NCBI RefSeq assembly: GCF_900129685.1
Contig: NZ_FQWM01000009.1
Location: 1-64,000 of the forward strand
DNA: 64,000 nt
Reading direction: 5' to 3'
Origin: Cognatishimia maritima
GTDB taxonomy: Bacteria; Pseudomonadota; Alphaproteobacteria; Rhodobacterales; Rhodobacteraceae
The position numbers and the translations under genes are program-made. Under the pieces are notes generated by a model. The model was given only the letters and a program-made list of their open reading frames with translations, was not told the DNA's origin and ran no database searches. This document shows positions 52,377 through 60,396 of the stretch, piece by piece. Position 1 is the stretch's first letter; each line of letters opens with the position of its first letter.

Positions 52377-52888
52377 AGATCCGAAGACGGAGTCCCTGAG
52401 ACAGGGCGCAGGGTTGCAAAAAGCTCTCCGACTTTGATGCCAAATTTGCGGAACTTGCTGCGGTTGAGGATGACGCCGCTTTCAGACAGGTACATCCAGT
52501 CCTCCACCGAGACGATGTGGTTTCCGGCGTCGGCACCGAGTTTGAGACGGTAGAGCGATTTTACCGATGTGCCCTCGATCACACCCCCTGCTTGGCCAAT
52601 GATGTCGCCAGCCGTCGCGGTATAGCGCCCGTCGTCTCTTAGCGTGATCGACCAACAGCGCTGTTCTGTTGCGCCGCTTGCAAAGCGAAACGCCTCGCGC
52701 AGTTGTCCTCGATTGCCGTCCCATTCCCCTTCCATGTCCGCAACAAAGCGAGACACGAGGCGGCCGGTTGGGCCAAAGATGACACCTTCGGATTTGATGG
52801 ATCCTGACAGGTGTTGGCGCAAGTCGAAGGTCATAGACCCTGTTTTGTCGTCAAAGGCGGCAGGCGGATCAGGCAGTCGTTTAAGCAT
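52373..52888 (-). CDS. DUF3833-family protein
   Basis: 171 residues from the ATG at 52888 (GGAG upstream). The longer ORF from 52987 overlaps the CFA-like gene. Beta-rich, lipocalin-like pattern: FDLRQHLSGSIKSEGVIFGPTGRLVSRFVADMEGEW and WSITLRDDGRYTATAGDIIGQAGG, typical of DUF3833. No lipobox or signal peptide visible, unlike many relatives. Last gene of a four-gene operon divergent from rpoE-chrR, so likely part of the RpoE stress regulon acting on membrane lipids. Confidence 0.8.
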   Translation of the reverse strand: MLKRLPDPPAAFDDKTGSMTFDLRQHLSGSIKSEGVIFGPTGRLVSRFVADMEGEWDGNRGQLREAFRFASGATEQRCWSITLRDDGRYTATAGDIIGQAGGVIEGTSVKSLYRLKLGADAGNHIVSVEDWMYLSESGVILNRSKFRKFGIKVGELFATLRPVSGTPSSDL

Positions 52889-54038
52889 GGGCCAACTCCA
52901 CTTGGACAACGTCCGTTTGACCAACCGCAAAAGACGCCGCGCAGATTTCGAGGTAGAAAACCCAGCTGCGTAGGAACTGTCGGTCATAGCCCAGTGTCAG
53001 AACCTTTTCGCTTTGATCGCGCAGGCGCTCGGCCCAAAGGCGGCAGGTGCGGGCGTAGTCTTGACCAAAGGCGAAGTTGTCACACACGGTCAGCCCGGCA
53101 CGGCGGGCCTGATCGGCGATGACCGCATCCGACAAAAGCATTCCGCCGGGAAAGGTATATTGGCGAATATAATCACTGCCGCGCCGGTAGAGGTCAAAGT
53201 AGCTGTCCTGCACCGTAATGGCCTGAACCACTGCACGGCCGCTTTCGGCAAGGCGCGCTTTCAGGGTGTTGAAATAGCTTGGCCAATATTTTTCGCCGAC
53301 CGCCTCGATCATTTCGATAGAGACGATGTTGTCATAGGTGCCTTCGGTCTTGCGGTAGTCTTCCAAACGGATCTCGGCGCTGCCGTCCAGCCGCGCTTCG
53401 GCATAGCCCTTTTGGCTGGGAGAGATCGTCAGCCCTGTCACAGCGCGGCCCTGATCGGCGGCGCGTTCGGCAAAGCCGCCCCAGCCGCAGCCGATTTCAA
53501 GCACCCGTTCGCCATCTCCAAGCCGACTGAGCACGCGGTCGTATTTGCGGGTCTGGGCCTGTTGCAGGCTGCTATCTTCGGGCGAAAAGAGTGCCGAGGA
53601 ATAGGTCATGCCAGGATCAAGCCAAAGCTGGTAGAATTCATTGCCGACATCGTAGTGGGCTTTGATATTGCGAGACGCGCCTTTCACGGAATTGGCGCGC
53701 AGCAGACGATCCACGATCAGGAACTTGAATCGGTTGAGGCGGCTGGGGTTGGCGAAGCCTTCAAAGGTATCGAGGTTGCGCAGCGCAACCGCGACCAGAC
53801 GTTCTATTGATGTGGTCTCCCACAGCCCCGCCACATAGGTCTCGCCCAAGCCCACGTCGCCGCGTGCGGCCAGTGCGGTAATCACGGACCAATCTTTGAT
53901 GTCCATATCACCTTCTTCACCGCTGTCGCCAAAGTGATGGACCTGCCCATCAGGTGTGCGCAAACGCAGGCGACCCACTTTGATCTGACCGCAGGCGTTC
54001 AGAAATTCGTGTTTCACGGCGTCAGTCAGCAGGGTCAT
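52881..54038 (-). CDS. SAM-dependent fatty-acyl phospholipid methyltransferase, CFA-synthase family
   Basis: 385 residues. The SAM-binding motif is VLEIGCGWGGFAERAA (about residues 178-193), preceded by IKAHYDVGNEFYQLWLDPGMTYSSALF and followed by VSIEMIEAVGEKYWPSYF, all core cyclopropane synthase features. Such enzymes methylate double bonds of membrane lipid chains. In Rhodobacter sphaeroides a related methylase in the RpoE regulon makes methylated chains leading to furan fatty acids, so a true cyclopropane product is not assured. It overlaps both neighbouring genes (4 and 8 bases). Confidence 0.88.
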   Translation of the reverse strand: MTLLTDAVKHEFLNACGQIKVGRLRLRTPDGQVHHFGDSGEEGDMDIKDWSVITALAARGDVGLGETYVAGLWETTSIERLVAVALRNLDTFEGFANPSRLNRFKFLIVDRLLRANSVKGASRNIKAHYDVGNEFYQLWLDPGMTYSSALFSPEDSSLQQAQTRKYDRVLSRLGDGERVLEIGCGWGGFAERAADQGRAVTGLTISPSQKGYAEARLDGSAEIRLEDYRKTEGTYDNIVSIEMIEAVGEKYWPSYFNTLKARLAESGRAVVQAITVQDSYFDLYRRGSDYIRQYTFPGGMLLSDAVIADQARRAGLTVCDNFAFGQDYARTCRLWAERLRDQSEKVLTLGYDRQFLRSWVFYLEICAASFAVGQTDVVQVELAHA

Positions 54039-54796
54039 CGGGTGATCTCCTTTTCGGGTGGGGCAGGGCGGGTGCGGTAGGTCGCGCCGCGCAGTTTCAA
54101 AAGCAGCGCTTGCCAGTAAATCAGCGCGACGGTGCGCAGGGGGCCAAAGGGGCGGCGTAAGGCGGCCCAGAGGATGGCACGATTGGTTAGCGGGGCGCGG
54201 GTGCCGCGCAGATTGGCAAAAAGCGTTTGATTTCCTTGGGTTAGCAAAATTTTGATAAGGATGGAGTTATCTAACACATTGAAATTAAAAGAATAATCTC
54301 CGCTCACTTCCAAATACGGTGAAACATGCATGTTCTTTTCGGCACAGAGCGTGCTTTCAGGTGTAATAGGCTCGAAATTTGGGTTGTGGCACAGATAGGA
54401 ATGGCGATCTCCGAACGGGTTAGAGACCTCAGCAATGACCGCCAGCAGATCGTCGCCTTTCATCGCCAGCCAGAAGCTGACGGGGTTGAATATATAGCCC
54501 AGAAAGCGGGGTTGCGTCAGAAGGCGCAGGTCGTAATCAGTAAGCCCGGCCTCTGCAAAAACGCGACGGGCCCATGCGTCGCCTGCGCCTTTGCCTTGTG
54601 GTCCGCCGTGTGACCGATCGTGCACAGAGGCAAGGTTGAACCGGTTGCGCGAAAAGAGCAGGGGGCCACGCTGGGCGTCTGGGTCGATCAGCACATAGTC
54701 GATCGAATAGGTGAAGCTGCGCGACAGGTCGCCGCCCCGGCTGTGGGTTGTGGTGGCGCGGATGTGTTCCGGCCAGCTATCCATGTCGCGGCTCAT
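54035..54796 (-). CDS. DUF1365-family protein
   Basis: 253 residues. DUF1365 features include TYSIDYVLIDPDAQ, FGDRHSYLCHN and FNPVSFWLAM, plus FNFNVLDNSILIKI. This family almost always lies beside an FAD amine oxidase-like gene and a CFA-like gene, and members are implicated in lipid modification (the furan fatty acid pathway in Rhodobacter). Four-base overlaps on both sides show translational coupling. Chemistry of the protein itself is not visible in the sequence. Confidence 0.87.
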   Translation of the reverse strand: MSRDMDSWPEHIRATTTHSRGGDLSRSFTYSIDYVLIDPDAQRGPLLFSRNRFNLASVHDRSHGGPQGKGAGDAWARRVFAEAGLTDYDLRLLTQPRFLGYIFNPVSFWLAMKGDDLLAVIAEVSNPFGDRHSYLCHNPNFEPITPESTLCAEKNMHVSPYLEVSGDYSFNFNVLDNSILIKILLTQGNQTLFANLRGTRAPLTNRAILWAALRRPFGPLRTVALIYWQALLLKLRGATYRTRPAPPEKEITR

Positions 54797-56070
54797 ACGG
54801 TCACCCGATTAAGCGACTTAGCCACGCGCACGGCGCTGGCAAATCCGTCTTCGTGAAAGCCGTGGCGCAGATAGGCCCCGGCGTACCAAGTTTGGTTCTG
54901 TCCTTGGATGTCGGCAATCGTGCCCTGTGCCTTCAGCGCCGCAAGGTCAAAGACCGGATGGCGGAAGGTTTTTTCGTCATAGACCAACGACGGGTCAACA
55001 TCGCGCACGGGATTTAGGGACACAAACAGCGGGTCATCTTCAGGGATGTTCTGCAGGCGGTTCATCCAATAGGTGACGCCGATGGCCGGACGCGTATCGC
55101 GGGCGTCGGCTTTATAGACCCAGCTGGACCAGCAGGCTTTGCGATGGGGCATCTGCGCTTGGTCGGCGTGCAGGATCATATGGTTGTCCTGATAGCGCAG
55201 ATCGCCAAGTGCGGCGGCTTCGGTTGGTGTTGGGTTGGCCAGCATGCGCAGGGCGTCATCAGAGTGGCAGGCAAAGATGACCTGATCAAAGCGCTGCGGT
55301 TCTGCGCCGGGGCTTGTGATCTGACCCCCTGCGGCATCACGATGGACATATGTCACTGGCGCGCCGGTGCGCAGGGTGACGCCCCGGTCGGTGAGGTTTT
55401 GCGCCAGACGCGTCACATATTCAACGCTGCCGCCTTTCACCGTCCACCATTGGTGCTGTCCGGTTGCTGACAGAAGTGCGTGGTTGCGGAAAAACCGCAC
55501 GAGGGAACGCGCGGGGAAACCTTGGATTTCTTCGGGTGGGGTGGACCAGATCGCGCCGCAGATGGGCATCAGGTAGTAGCGGCGAAACCACTCGCCCAGT
55601 TGCATCTCGTTCACCAGCTCGCCAATTGTGGTGCCGTCCTGTGCCAGCCGTTCCGCGCCGCCGTTAAAGCGCATGATATCGCGCAGCATGCGAAAGAAGC
55701 TGGGGCGCAAGAGGTTGCGGCGTTGGCCGGTCACGGCGGCGAGGTCGCGCAAGCCGTATTCGACGCGGCCATTGTCGATGGTGGCCCCAAAACTCATGTC
55801 GCTTTTGACAACGGGCACATCTAGGTCGCGGAACATGGCCGTCAGATGCGGGTAGTTCACATAGTTGAAAACAATAAAGCCCGTATCGACCGGCTGATCG
55901 CCCGCTTTGCCCGCGATCACGGTGCGCGCGTGTCCCCCCAATTTCGGTGCGGCCTCAAATAGGGTCACGTCATGGCGGTCGGCCAGCAGATAGGCAGCGG
56001 CCATGCCCGAGATGCCTCCGCCGATAATGGCAATGCGTTGGGGCAGGGGGCTTGGGATGTCAAAGGACAT
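54793..56070 (-). CDS. FAD-dependent amine oxidase-like protein, lipid desaturase candidate
   Basis: 425 residues. The FAD motif RIAIIGGGISGMAAAYLLADRH (about residues 11-32) is followed by VTLFEAAPKLGGHARTV. The C-terminus has the second FAD segment (WYAGAYLRHGFHEDG). In this operon type the protein is thought to act on fatty acid chains (desaturation) rather than on amines. First gene of the operon; its ATG at 56070 lies 79 bases from the divergent rpoE promoter -35 element. A TAATCC-N18-TAGAAT promoter-like pair lies upstream. Confidence 0.88.
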   Translation of the reverse strand: MSFDIPSPLPQRIAIIGGGISGMAAAYLLADRHDVTLFEAAPKLGGHARTVIAGKAGDQPVDTGFIVFNYVNYPHLTAMFRDLDVPVVKSDMSFGATIDNGRVEYGLRDLAAVTGQRRNLLRPSFFRMLRDIMRFNGGAERLAQDGTTIGELVNEMQLGEWFRRYYLMPICGAIWSTPPEEIQGFPARSLVRFFRNHALLSATGQHQWWTVKGGSVEYVTRLAQNLTDRGVTLRTGAPVTYVHRDAAGGQITSPGAEPQRFDQVIFACHSDDALRMLANPTPTEAAALGDLRYQDNHMILHADQAQMPHRKACWSSWVYKADARDTRPAIGVTYWMNRLQNIPEDDPLFVSLNPVRDVDPSLVYDEKTFRHPVFDLAALKAQGTIADIQGQNQTWYAGAYLRHGFHEDGFASAVRVAKSLNRVTV

Positions 56071-56095
56071 GCGTTCTCCTTGGTTCTTTTATGAT

Positions 56096-56124
56096 TCTAC
56101 GGGAAAAATTCGCCTTCGGATTAA
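56096..56124 (-). promoter_or_regulatory. RpoE-type promoter for the lipid operon
   Basis: On the minus strand TAATCC, 18 bases and TAGAAT precede the ATG at 56070 by about 25 bases. The 18-base spacing equals that of the divergent TGATCC element; -35 differs from TGATCC at one base. Confidence 0.5.
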
Positions 56125-56148
56125 AAATTCTCGGTCCGAAGAAAAAAA

Positions 56149-56178
56149 TGATCCAAGGCTCGACCCACTGCGTATTGA
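56149..56178 (+). promoter_or_regulatory. RpoE-type promoter for rpoE-chrR
   Basis: TGATCC (56149-56154), an 18-base spacer and TATTGA (56173-56178). TGATCC is the -35 element of RpoE-ChrR promoters in Rhodobacter sphaeroides, so rpoE appears autoregulated. Transcription would start near 56185. Confidence 0.6.
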
Positions 56179-56266
56179 GGGTATGCTGACGTTGGAGCGA
56201 ACCCTGAATGATCAACCGCACCGTGCCATACTGGCGCAGCGGCAGGGGCGTGGGACACGGGACACT

Positions 56267-56848
56267 TTGAACGAAGCGGTGCAACAGGACTATTCGGACC
56301 AAACGGTCTGGATGTTGGCGGTGAAACAGGATCGGGATCGCGCGGCCTTTGCGCGGCTCTTTGATTTTTACGCACCGCGCCTGAAGGGTTTCGTCATGCG
56401 GTCCGGCGTGTCTGCGGCCCAAGCCGAAGAGATCGTGCAGGAGGTCATGTTGACCGTGTGGCGCAAGGCCCATCTGTTTGATCCGCACCGGGCGCAGGTC
56501 AGTAGTTGGATTTATCAGATCGCACGCAATCGTCAGATTGATGTGCTGCGCAAAGAGAGCCGCCCGATGCCGGAAGAGCTCTCAGAAGAATTGAAAGACG
56601 GGGGGTCGCCTCAGGAAGATGCCAGTCAGATCATGGCGGTGGAACAAGAGGCCCAAACCCTGCGCATGGCTTTGGCACGGCTAAAGCCAGGACAACGGGA
56701 AATGGTTGAGAAAGCCTACCTTGGGGAGCTTTCTCATAGCGAAATACAAGCGGAGACCGGGTTGCCGTTAGGCACCATCAAGTCCCGCATCCGGCTGGGG
56801 CTTGAGAAACTCCGGCATGAATTGAAGGAACTGAGAGCGGATGACTGA
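56267..56848 (+). CDS. rpoE: ECF sigma factor of the RpoE-ChrR (ECF11) type
   Basis: 193 residues if started at the TTG at 56267. The ATG at 56183 lies at the predicted transcription start, and earlier starts lie upstream of it, so they are unlikely. With this start, 15 residues precede MLAVKQDRDRAAFARLFDFY, matching known RpoE proteins. Sigma region 2 (AQAEEIVQEVMLTVWRKAHLFDP, SSWIYQIARNRQID) and region 4 (MVEKAYLGELSHSEIQAETG, LPLGTIKSRIRLGLEKLR) are clear. It overlaps chrR by 8 bases. In the family it directs the singlet oxygen response. Confidence 0.87.
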   Translation: MNEAVQQDYSDQTVWMLAVKQDRDRAAFARLFDFYAPRLKGFVMRSGVSAAQAEEIVQEVMLTVWRKAHLFDPHRAQVSSWIYQIARNRQIDVLRKESRPMPEELSEELKDGGSPQEDASQIMAVEQEAQTLRMALARLKPGQREMVEKAYLGELSHSEIQAETGLPLGTIKSRIRLGLEKLRHELKELRADD

Positions 56849-57476
56849 CATTCGGCATCATATTTCTGACCCGCTGATGGCGGCCTATGCGGCAGGCAAT
56901 CTGGCGCACCCTTACGCCTTGGTGATGGCGAGCCACATTTCCATGTGCGATGACTGTCGTGCGCGGCTGACGGCGCATGAGGTGGCGGGGGCTGCTGTCA
57001 TGTTGGACAGCGACGCGGTGGCTGTGTCTGCTGATTTGAAAGCGGGTATTCTGGCGCGGCTGGACGAGCCTGCACCAAAAGAGGTGGTTTACAAGAAATC
57101 CGGCGTGTTTCCTGGCCCTGTGATGGAGGCCCTGAAGGGGCAGCCGCCCAAGTGGAAGTCTTTGGGGTTTGGCGTGCGCCAGTCGATTTTGGAAGACAGC
57201 AAAGAGGGCTCTGTCCGTTTGCTCTACATCCCCGGCGGCGAAGCGGTGCCAGAGCACAGTCATAATGGGCTGGAACTGACATTGGTCTTGCAGGGCAGCT
57301 TTAGCGACGCGACGGGCCGGTTTGGTGTCGGGGATCTGGAGATCGCGGATGACGATCTGGAGCACACGCCGCACGCCGACCCCGGCGAGGCCTGCATATG
57401 CCTTGCGGCAACCGGTGCGCCGTTGCGGTTCAGCAAATGGATGCCAAGGCTGTTTCAGCCGATATTCCGCATCTGA
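56841..57476 (+). CDS. chrR: Zinc-binding anti-sigma factor ChrR
   Basis: 211 residues. The N-terminal zinc anti-sigma domain has H6 and the H32-x3-C36-x2-C39 signature (SHISMCDDC). The C-terminal cupin (about 115-205) carries a metal site with PEHSHNGLELTLVLQG and a later histidine-rich LEHTPHADPGE. It holds RpoE inactive until singlet oxygen or organic peroxide triggers its degradation (known for the Rhodobacter protein). It is coupled to rpoE by overlap and followed by a strong terminator. Confidence 0.93.
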   Translation: MTDIRHHISDPLMAAYAAGNLAHPYALVMASHISMCDDCRARLTAHEVAGAAVMLDSDAVAVSADLKAGILARLDEPAPKEVVYKKSGVFPGPVMEALKGQPPKWKSLGFGVRQSILEDSKEGSVRLLYIPGGEAVPEHSHNGLELTLVLQGSFSDATGRFGVGDLEIADDDLEHTPHADPGEACICLAATGAPLRFSKWMPRLFQPIFRI

Positions 57477-57507
57477 GTTTGTCAGCCGAAAACCGAGCAA
57501 CATGATG

Positions 57508-57542
57508 CCCCCGCGTTGAAGGCGGGGGTTTCTATTTGTCTT
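57508..57542 (+). terminator. Intrinsic terminator after chrR
   Basis: CCCCCGC and GCGGGGG (57508-57528) form a 7-bp GC stem with a seven-base loop, followed by TTTCTATTTGTCTT. Confidence 0.8.
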
Positions 57543-57558
57543 GTCGGTGCAGCCTTGC

Positions 57559-58980
57559 TTAGGCCTTGGCGACAAAGTGGCGTAGCATGTGCACGTCATA
57601 AAGAGGCATTGCCATCACCTCGTCGCCGATGACAGTGGTCGCAGGGGACAAGTGGCGCACAGACGGGAGTGCAGTGCGTAGCCCAGCCCCAACTTTCAAG
57701 CCTTTGCTGATCGGACAATTGTGGATCAAACCCTTGGAAAGCATGTCTTCGGTCAAGGGGTCATAACGGGAGTTTGGTCCTGCGCCGGCGGTATTGATGA
57801 CGAAACCCGTTTCGTCCTGTGTGACTGCGCCGCTCGCGTCGATGACATGTACCGTAGCACCATCTGCGCCATGTTCGACCTTCTGCACCAGACCGGTCAC
57901 GATGCGCGCCTGCCCAGATTTTATAAAGCCGTGCAGGTCTTGAATGGTGTCGCGGGTGCCGCCGCGCAGCCAGAAACGAAGCGTGGCTGGCACGATACGG
58001 GCCTCGTTGGCGTTTGTGATGTATGCCGATAACGGGTTCTCAAGGAAATGCGCGCGAAAGCCCGCACGGATTTCGCGCATTTCATCGCCACGTGCCAAGG
58101 CCGCGTCAATTTCACGGCGCACTTCCTTGAGGAAGCTTTCTGCCGTTGCGTGCCCCTTGCTAAAGCTTGGAATAGTGAGTTTGCGCGGCAAGCGCGGAAT
58201 GAGTGCCGCAGGGACTTCGCCATCGGGTGCGCAAAAGGCCAATTTGACGTCGGCATCGGGCAGCAAACTTTGGCACAGGCGCAGCACGTCCAGCATGGCG
58301 GCGTTGCCACCGATGCAAAAGATTTCTCGACCCGCTTTGATGTGCTCTGCGATCTGGGCCTCAAAGCCAAAGACATTTGGCACTGCAAAAGCGCCTTCGT
58401 CACCTTCGATGCGTAGGGTCGAGGGGCCGCCCGGAGCGATGTCGGCTGAGTCGGCGTAGATGACACCATTGGCGTTAGTCTGCACCAAATTACCGGCATC
58501 AGAGGTATCAATTGCCGTGGCTTCATCATTGATCAGCTCGACCTGAACGCCCTTGATGCGTAGCGCGGCCAGCACTTTTTCCGTGTGTTCGACCATAAAG
58601 TCGCCATAGAATTCACGCGGTGCATTCAGACCGTGGATATTGCCCGCATCAACAAGCGGCTGTGCGGATGCAAGCCAATTCGGAGTGCGGTCAGCCATTG
58701 TGCTTTGAATGCTCTGCCAATTGTCGGAAAGCCATCGCGCGAACTCTCGATCAATGTCATCGGCGGGCGAATTTAGCAAATAGGCATAGCGCCAAGGCGT
58801 GCCTGCCTCGCCTTTGGCGTAGGCCGCGCCGCGCCCGAGTTCTGCAATATTTTTCCCAAGAAGGATCAACCGGTCGCCTGACTCCAGCGCGCATTTTTCC
58901 AGGAAGGCTACGGCGGTTGTGCCGTCCCCGACGATCAAATGGGTCTTTGCATGTGTTTTGGCGCGCGCAGTGTCGATCAT
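57559..58980 (-). CDS. FAD/NAD(P)-binding protein of the HI0933/FAD_NAD_binding_9 type
   Basis: 473 residues from the ATG at 58980; the ORF extends to 59205 without a good start. The N-terminal nucleotide-binding loop reads HLIVGDGTTAVAFLE, a variant Rossmann motif. A second one (FCIGGNAAMLDVLRL, about 215-230) and a C-terminal GFVINTAGAGPN segment are as in FAD_NAD_binding_9 proteins. Substrate unknown. It stands alone, convergent to chrR. Confidence 0.75.
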   Translation of the reverse strand: MIDTARAKTHAKTHLIVGDGTTAVAFLEKCALESGDRLILLGKNIAELGRGAAYAKGEAGTPWRYAYLLNSPADDIDREFARWLSDNWQSIQSTMADRTPNWLASAQPLVDAGNIHGLNAPREFYGDFMVEHTEKVLAALRIKGVQVELINDEATAIDTSDAGNLVQTNANGVIYADSADIAPGGPSTLRIEGDEGAFAVPNVFGFEAQIAEHIKAGREIFCIGGNAAMLDVLRLCQSLLPDADVKLAFCAPDGEVPAALIPRLPRKLTIPSFSKGHATAESFLKEVRREIDAALARGDEMREIRAGFRAHFLENPLSAYITNANEARIVPATLRFWLRGGTRDTIQDLHGFIKSGQARIVTGLVQKVEHGADGATVHVIDASGAVTQDETGFVINTAGAGPNSRYDPLTEDMLSKGLIHNCPISKGLKVGAGLRTALPSVRHLSPATTVIGDEVMAMPLYDVHMLRHFVAKA

Positions 58981-59167
58981 TCTTCGTCCATCTTTTTTGA
59001 GGGGCAGCGCATCGGCTGCCAAAACCGGAGTGGCGACCACGGCGTTGCAAATTGCCTGATTCTGTCGCTGTGAAAAAAATAGGAAAAATTTCACGAAAGG
59101 AAATGCGACGACCGACGATTTATGTGTTTTCCGCGTCTGAAACGGGTCGGTGTCTAATTTGTATGCA

Positions 59168-59196
59168 AAAAGCCCGCAAGACAGTCTCGCGGGCTT
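59168..59196 (-). terminator. Intrinsic terminator of gap
   Basis: AAGCCCGC and GCGGGCTT form an 8-bp stem; on the minus strand it is followed by TTTTTGC, 25 bases past the gap stop codon. Confidence 0.8.
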
Positions 59197-59220
59197 CGTC
59201 GGCAAACGTTTTGAAGGTTC

Positions 59221-60222
59221 TTACAGAAGCGTACCCATGGCGCGGCCGGTGTTGACCATGCGGCAGGAGAAGCCCCATTCGTTGTCATACCAGCTGACCA
59301 CACGCACCAGACCTTCGGAGGTCACGGATGTTTGTGGGGCCGCGAAGGTCGACGAATGCGCATCGTGGTTGAAGTCGATGGAGACCAGCGGGCGCTCTTC
59401 GTAGCCGAGGACGCCTTTCATCGGGCCTTCTGCGGCTTCTTTGATCGCTGCATTGATCGCTTCAACGGTTGCTGGTTTTTCTGGCACGAACGACAGGTCA
59501 ACCAAAGAGACGTTTGCGGTTGGCACGCGAATGGCAGACCCTTCCAAGCGGCCTTTCAGATGTGGCAGCACTTCGGAGATCGCGCGGGCGGCGCCGGTGG
59601 AGGTTGGGATCATCGACAGCGCGGCGGCGCGGGCACGGTAGAGGTCTTTGTGCGCAGCGTCGTGGGTTGGCTGATCGCCTGTGTAGGCGTGGATCGTGGT
59701 CATGTAGCCGGTTTTGATGCCGAAGGTGTCATCCAGAACTTTGGCAACGGGTGCCAAGCAGTTGGTGGTGCAAGATGCGTTGGAAACGATCACATCGTCT
59801 GCGGTCAGGTCTTTGTCGTTCACGCCGAAGACAACGGTGCGGTCGACCTCTTTGCCAGGGGCAGAGATCAGCACGCGCTTGGAACCGTTTTTCAGGTGTT
59901 TCGCCGCGCCGTCACGGGTGGTGAAGATGCCGGTGCATTCATACGCGATGTCGACGCCGTCCCATGGCAGCTCTTCGGGGTTCCGAATCGCGGTCAGTTT
60001 GATCTTTTGGCCGTTCACAACCATGTCGTCGCCATCTACCTGCACGTCGGCATTCAAACGGCCATGAACAGAGTCGAATTTCAGCAGGTGTGCCAGCGTT
60101 TCGGCTGGGGCCAAATCGTTGATAGCGACGACTTTTACGTCCTCGACACCTTGCTCCACGATGGCGCGCAGCACGTTGCGGCCAATGCGGCCAAATCCGT
60201 TGATTGCGATATTCAGGGTCAT
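59221..60222 (-). CDS. gap: Type I glyceraldehyde-3-phosphate dehydrogenase
   Basis: 333 residues, the standard length. N-terminal NAD fold INGFGRIGRNVLRAI, catalytic C151 in SNASCTTNCLAPVAKVL, and the C-terminal VSWYDNEWGFSCRM motif. It oxidises glyceraldehyde 3-phosphate to 1,3-bisphosphoglycerate or works in reverse. Tandem LacI-type operators lie just upstream, and the divergent gene is a LacI regulator, so expression is probably sugar-controlled. A chromosomal copy probably exists as well. Confidence 0.96.
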   Translation of the reverse strand: MTLNIAINGFGRIGRNVLRAIVEQGVEDVKVVAINDLAPAETLAHLLKFDSVHGRLNADVQVDGDDMVVNGQKIKLTAIRNPEELPWDGVDIAYECTGIFTTRDGAAKHLKNGSKRVLISAPGKEVDRTVVFGVNDKDLTADDVIVSNASCTTNCLAPVAKVLDDTFGIKTGYMTTIHAYTGDQPTHDAAHKDLYRARAAALSMIPTSTGAARAISEVLPHLKGRLEGSAIRVPTANVSLVDLSFVPEKPATVEAINAAIKEAAEGPMKGVLGYEERPLVSIDFNHDAHSSTFAAPQTSVTSEGLVRVVSWYDNEWGFSCRMVNTGRAMGTLL

Positions 60223-60262
60223 CCCGATGTCTCCGATCTTGTTTCTTGCCGCCAGTCAAATT

Positions 60263-60299
60263 GTTAGCGGTAACGTTGGCGCAACCGTTATCGATAACG
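60263..60299. promoter_or_regulatory. Tandem LacI-family operators between gap and the regulator
   Basis: GTTAGCGGTAAC (60263-60274, near-palindrome) and CGTTATCGATAACG (60286-60299, perfect palindrome) have centres 24 bases apart, 41-77 bases upstream of gap. CG-centred palindromes with this symmetry are typical LacI-family sites. Confidence 0.65.
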
Positions 60300-60396
60300 A
60301 CGTAAAAATGCAAGTCTCTATCCCGCGCGCATGTTATTTCCAGTGGCAGAGAGAATGGTGCTTGCAGTTGGGAGGCGGGTCATTGACGATGCGCGC

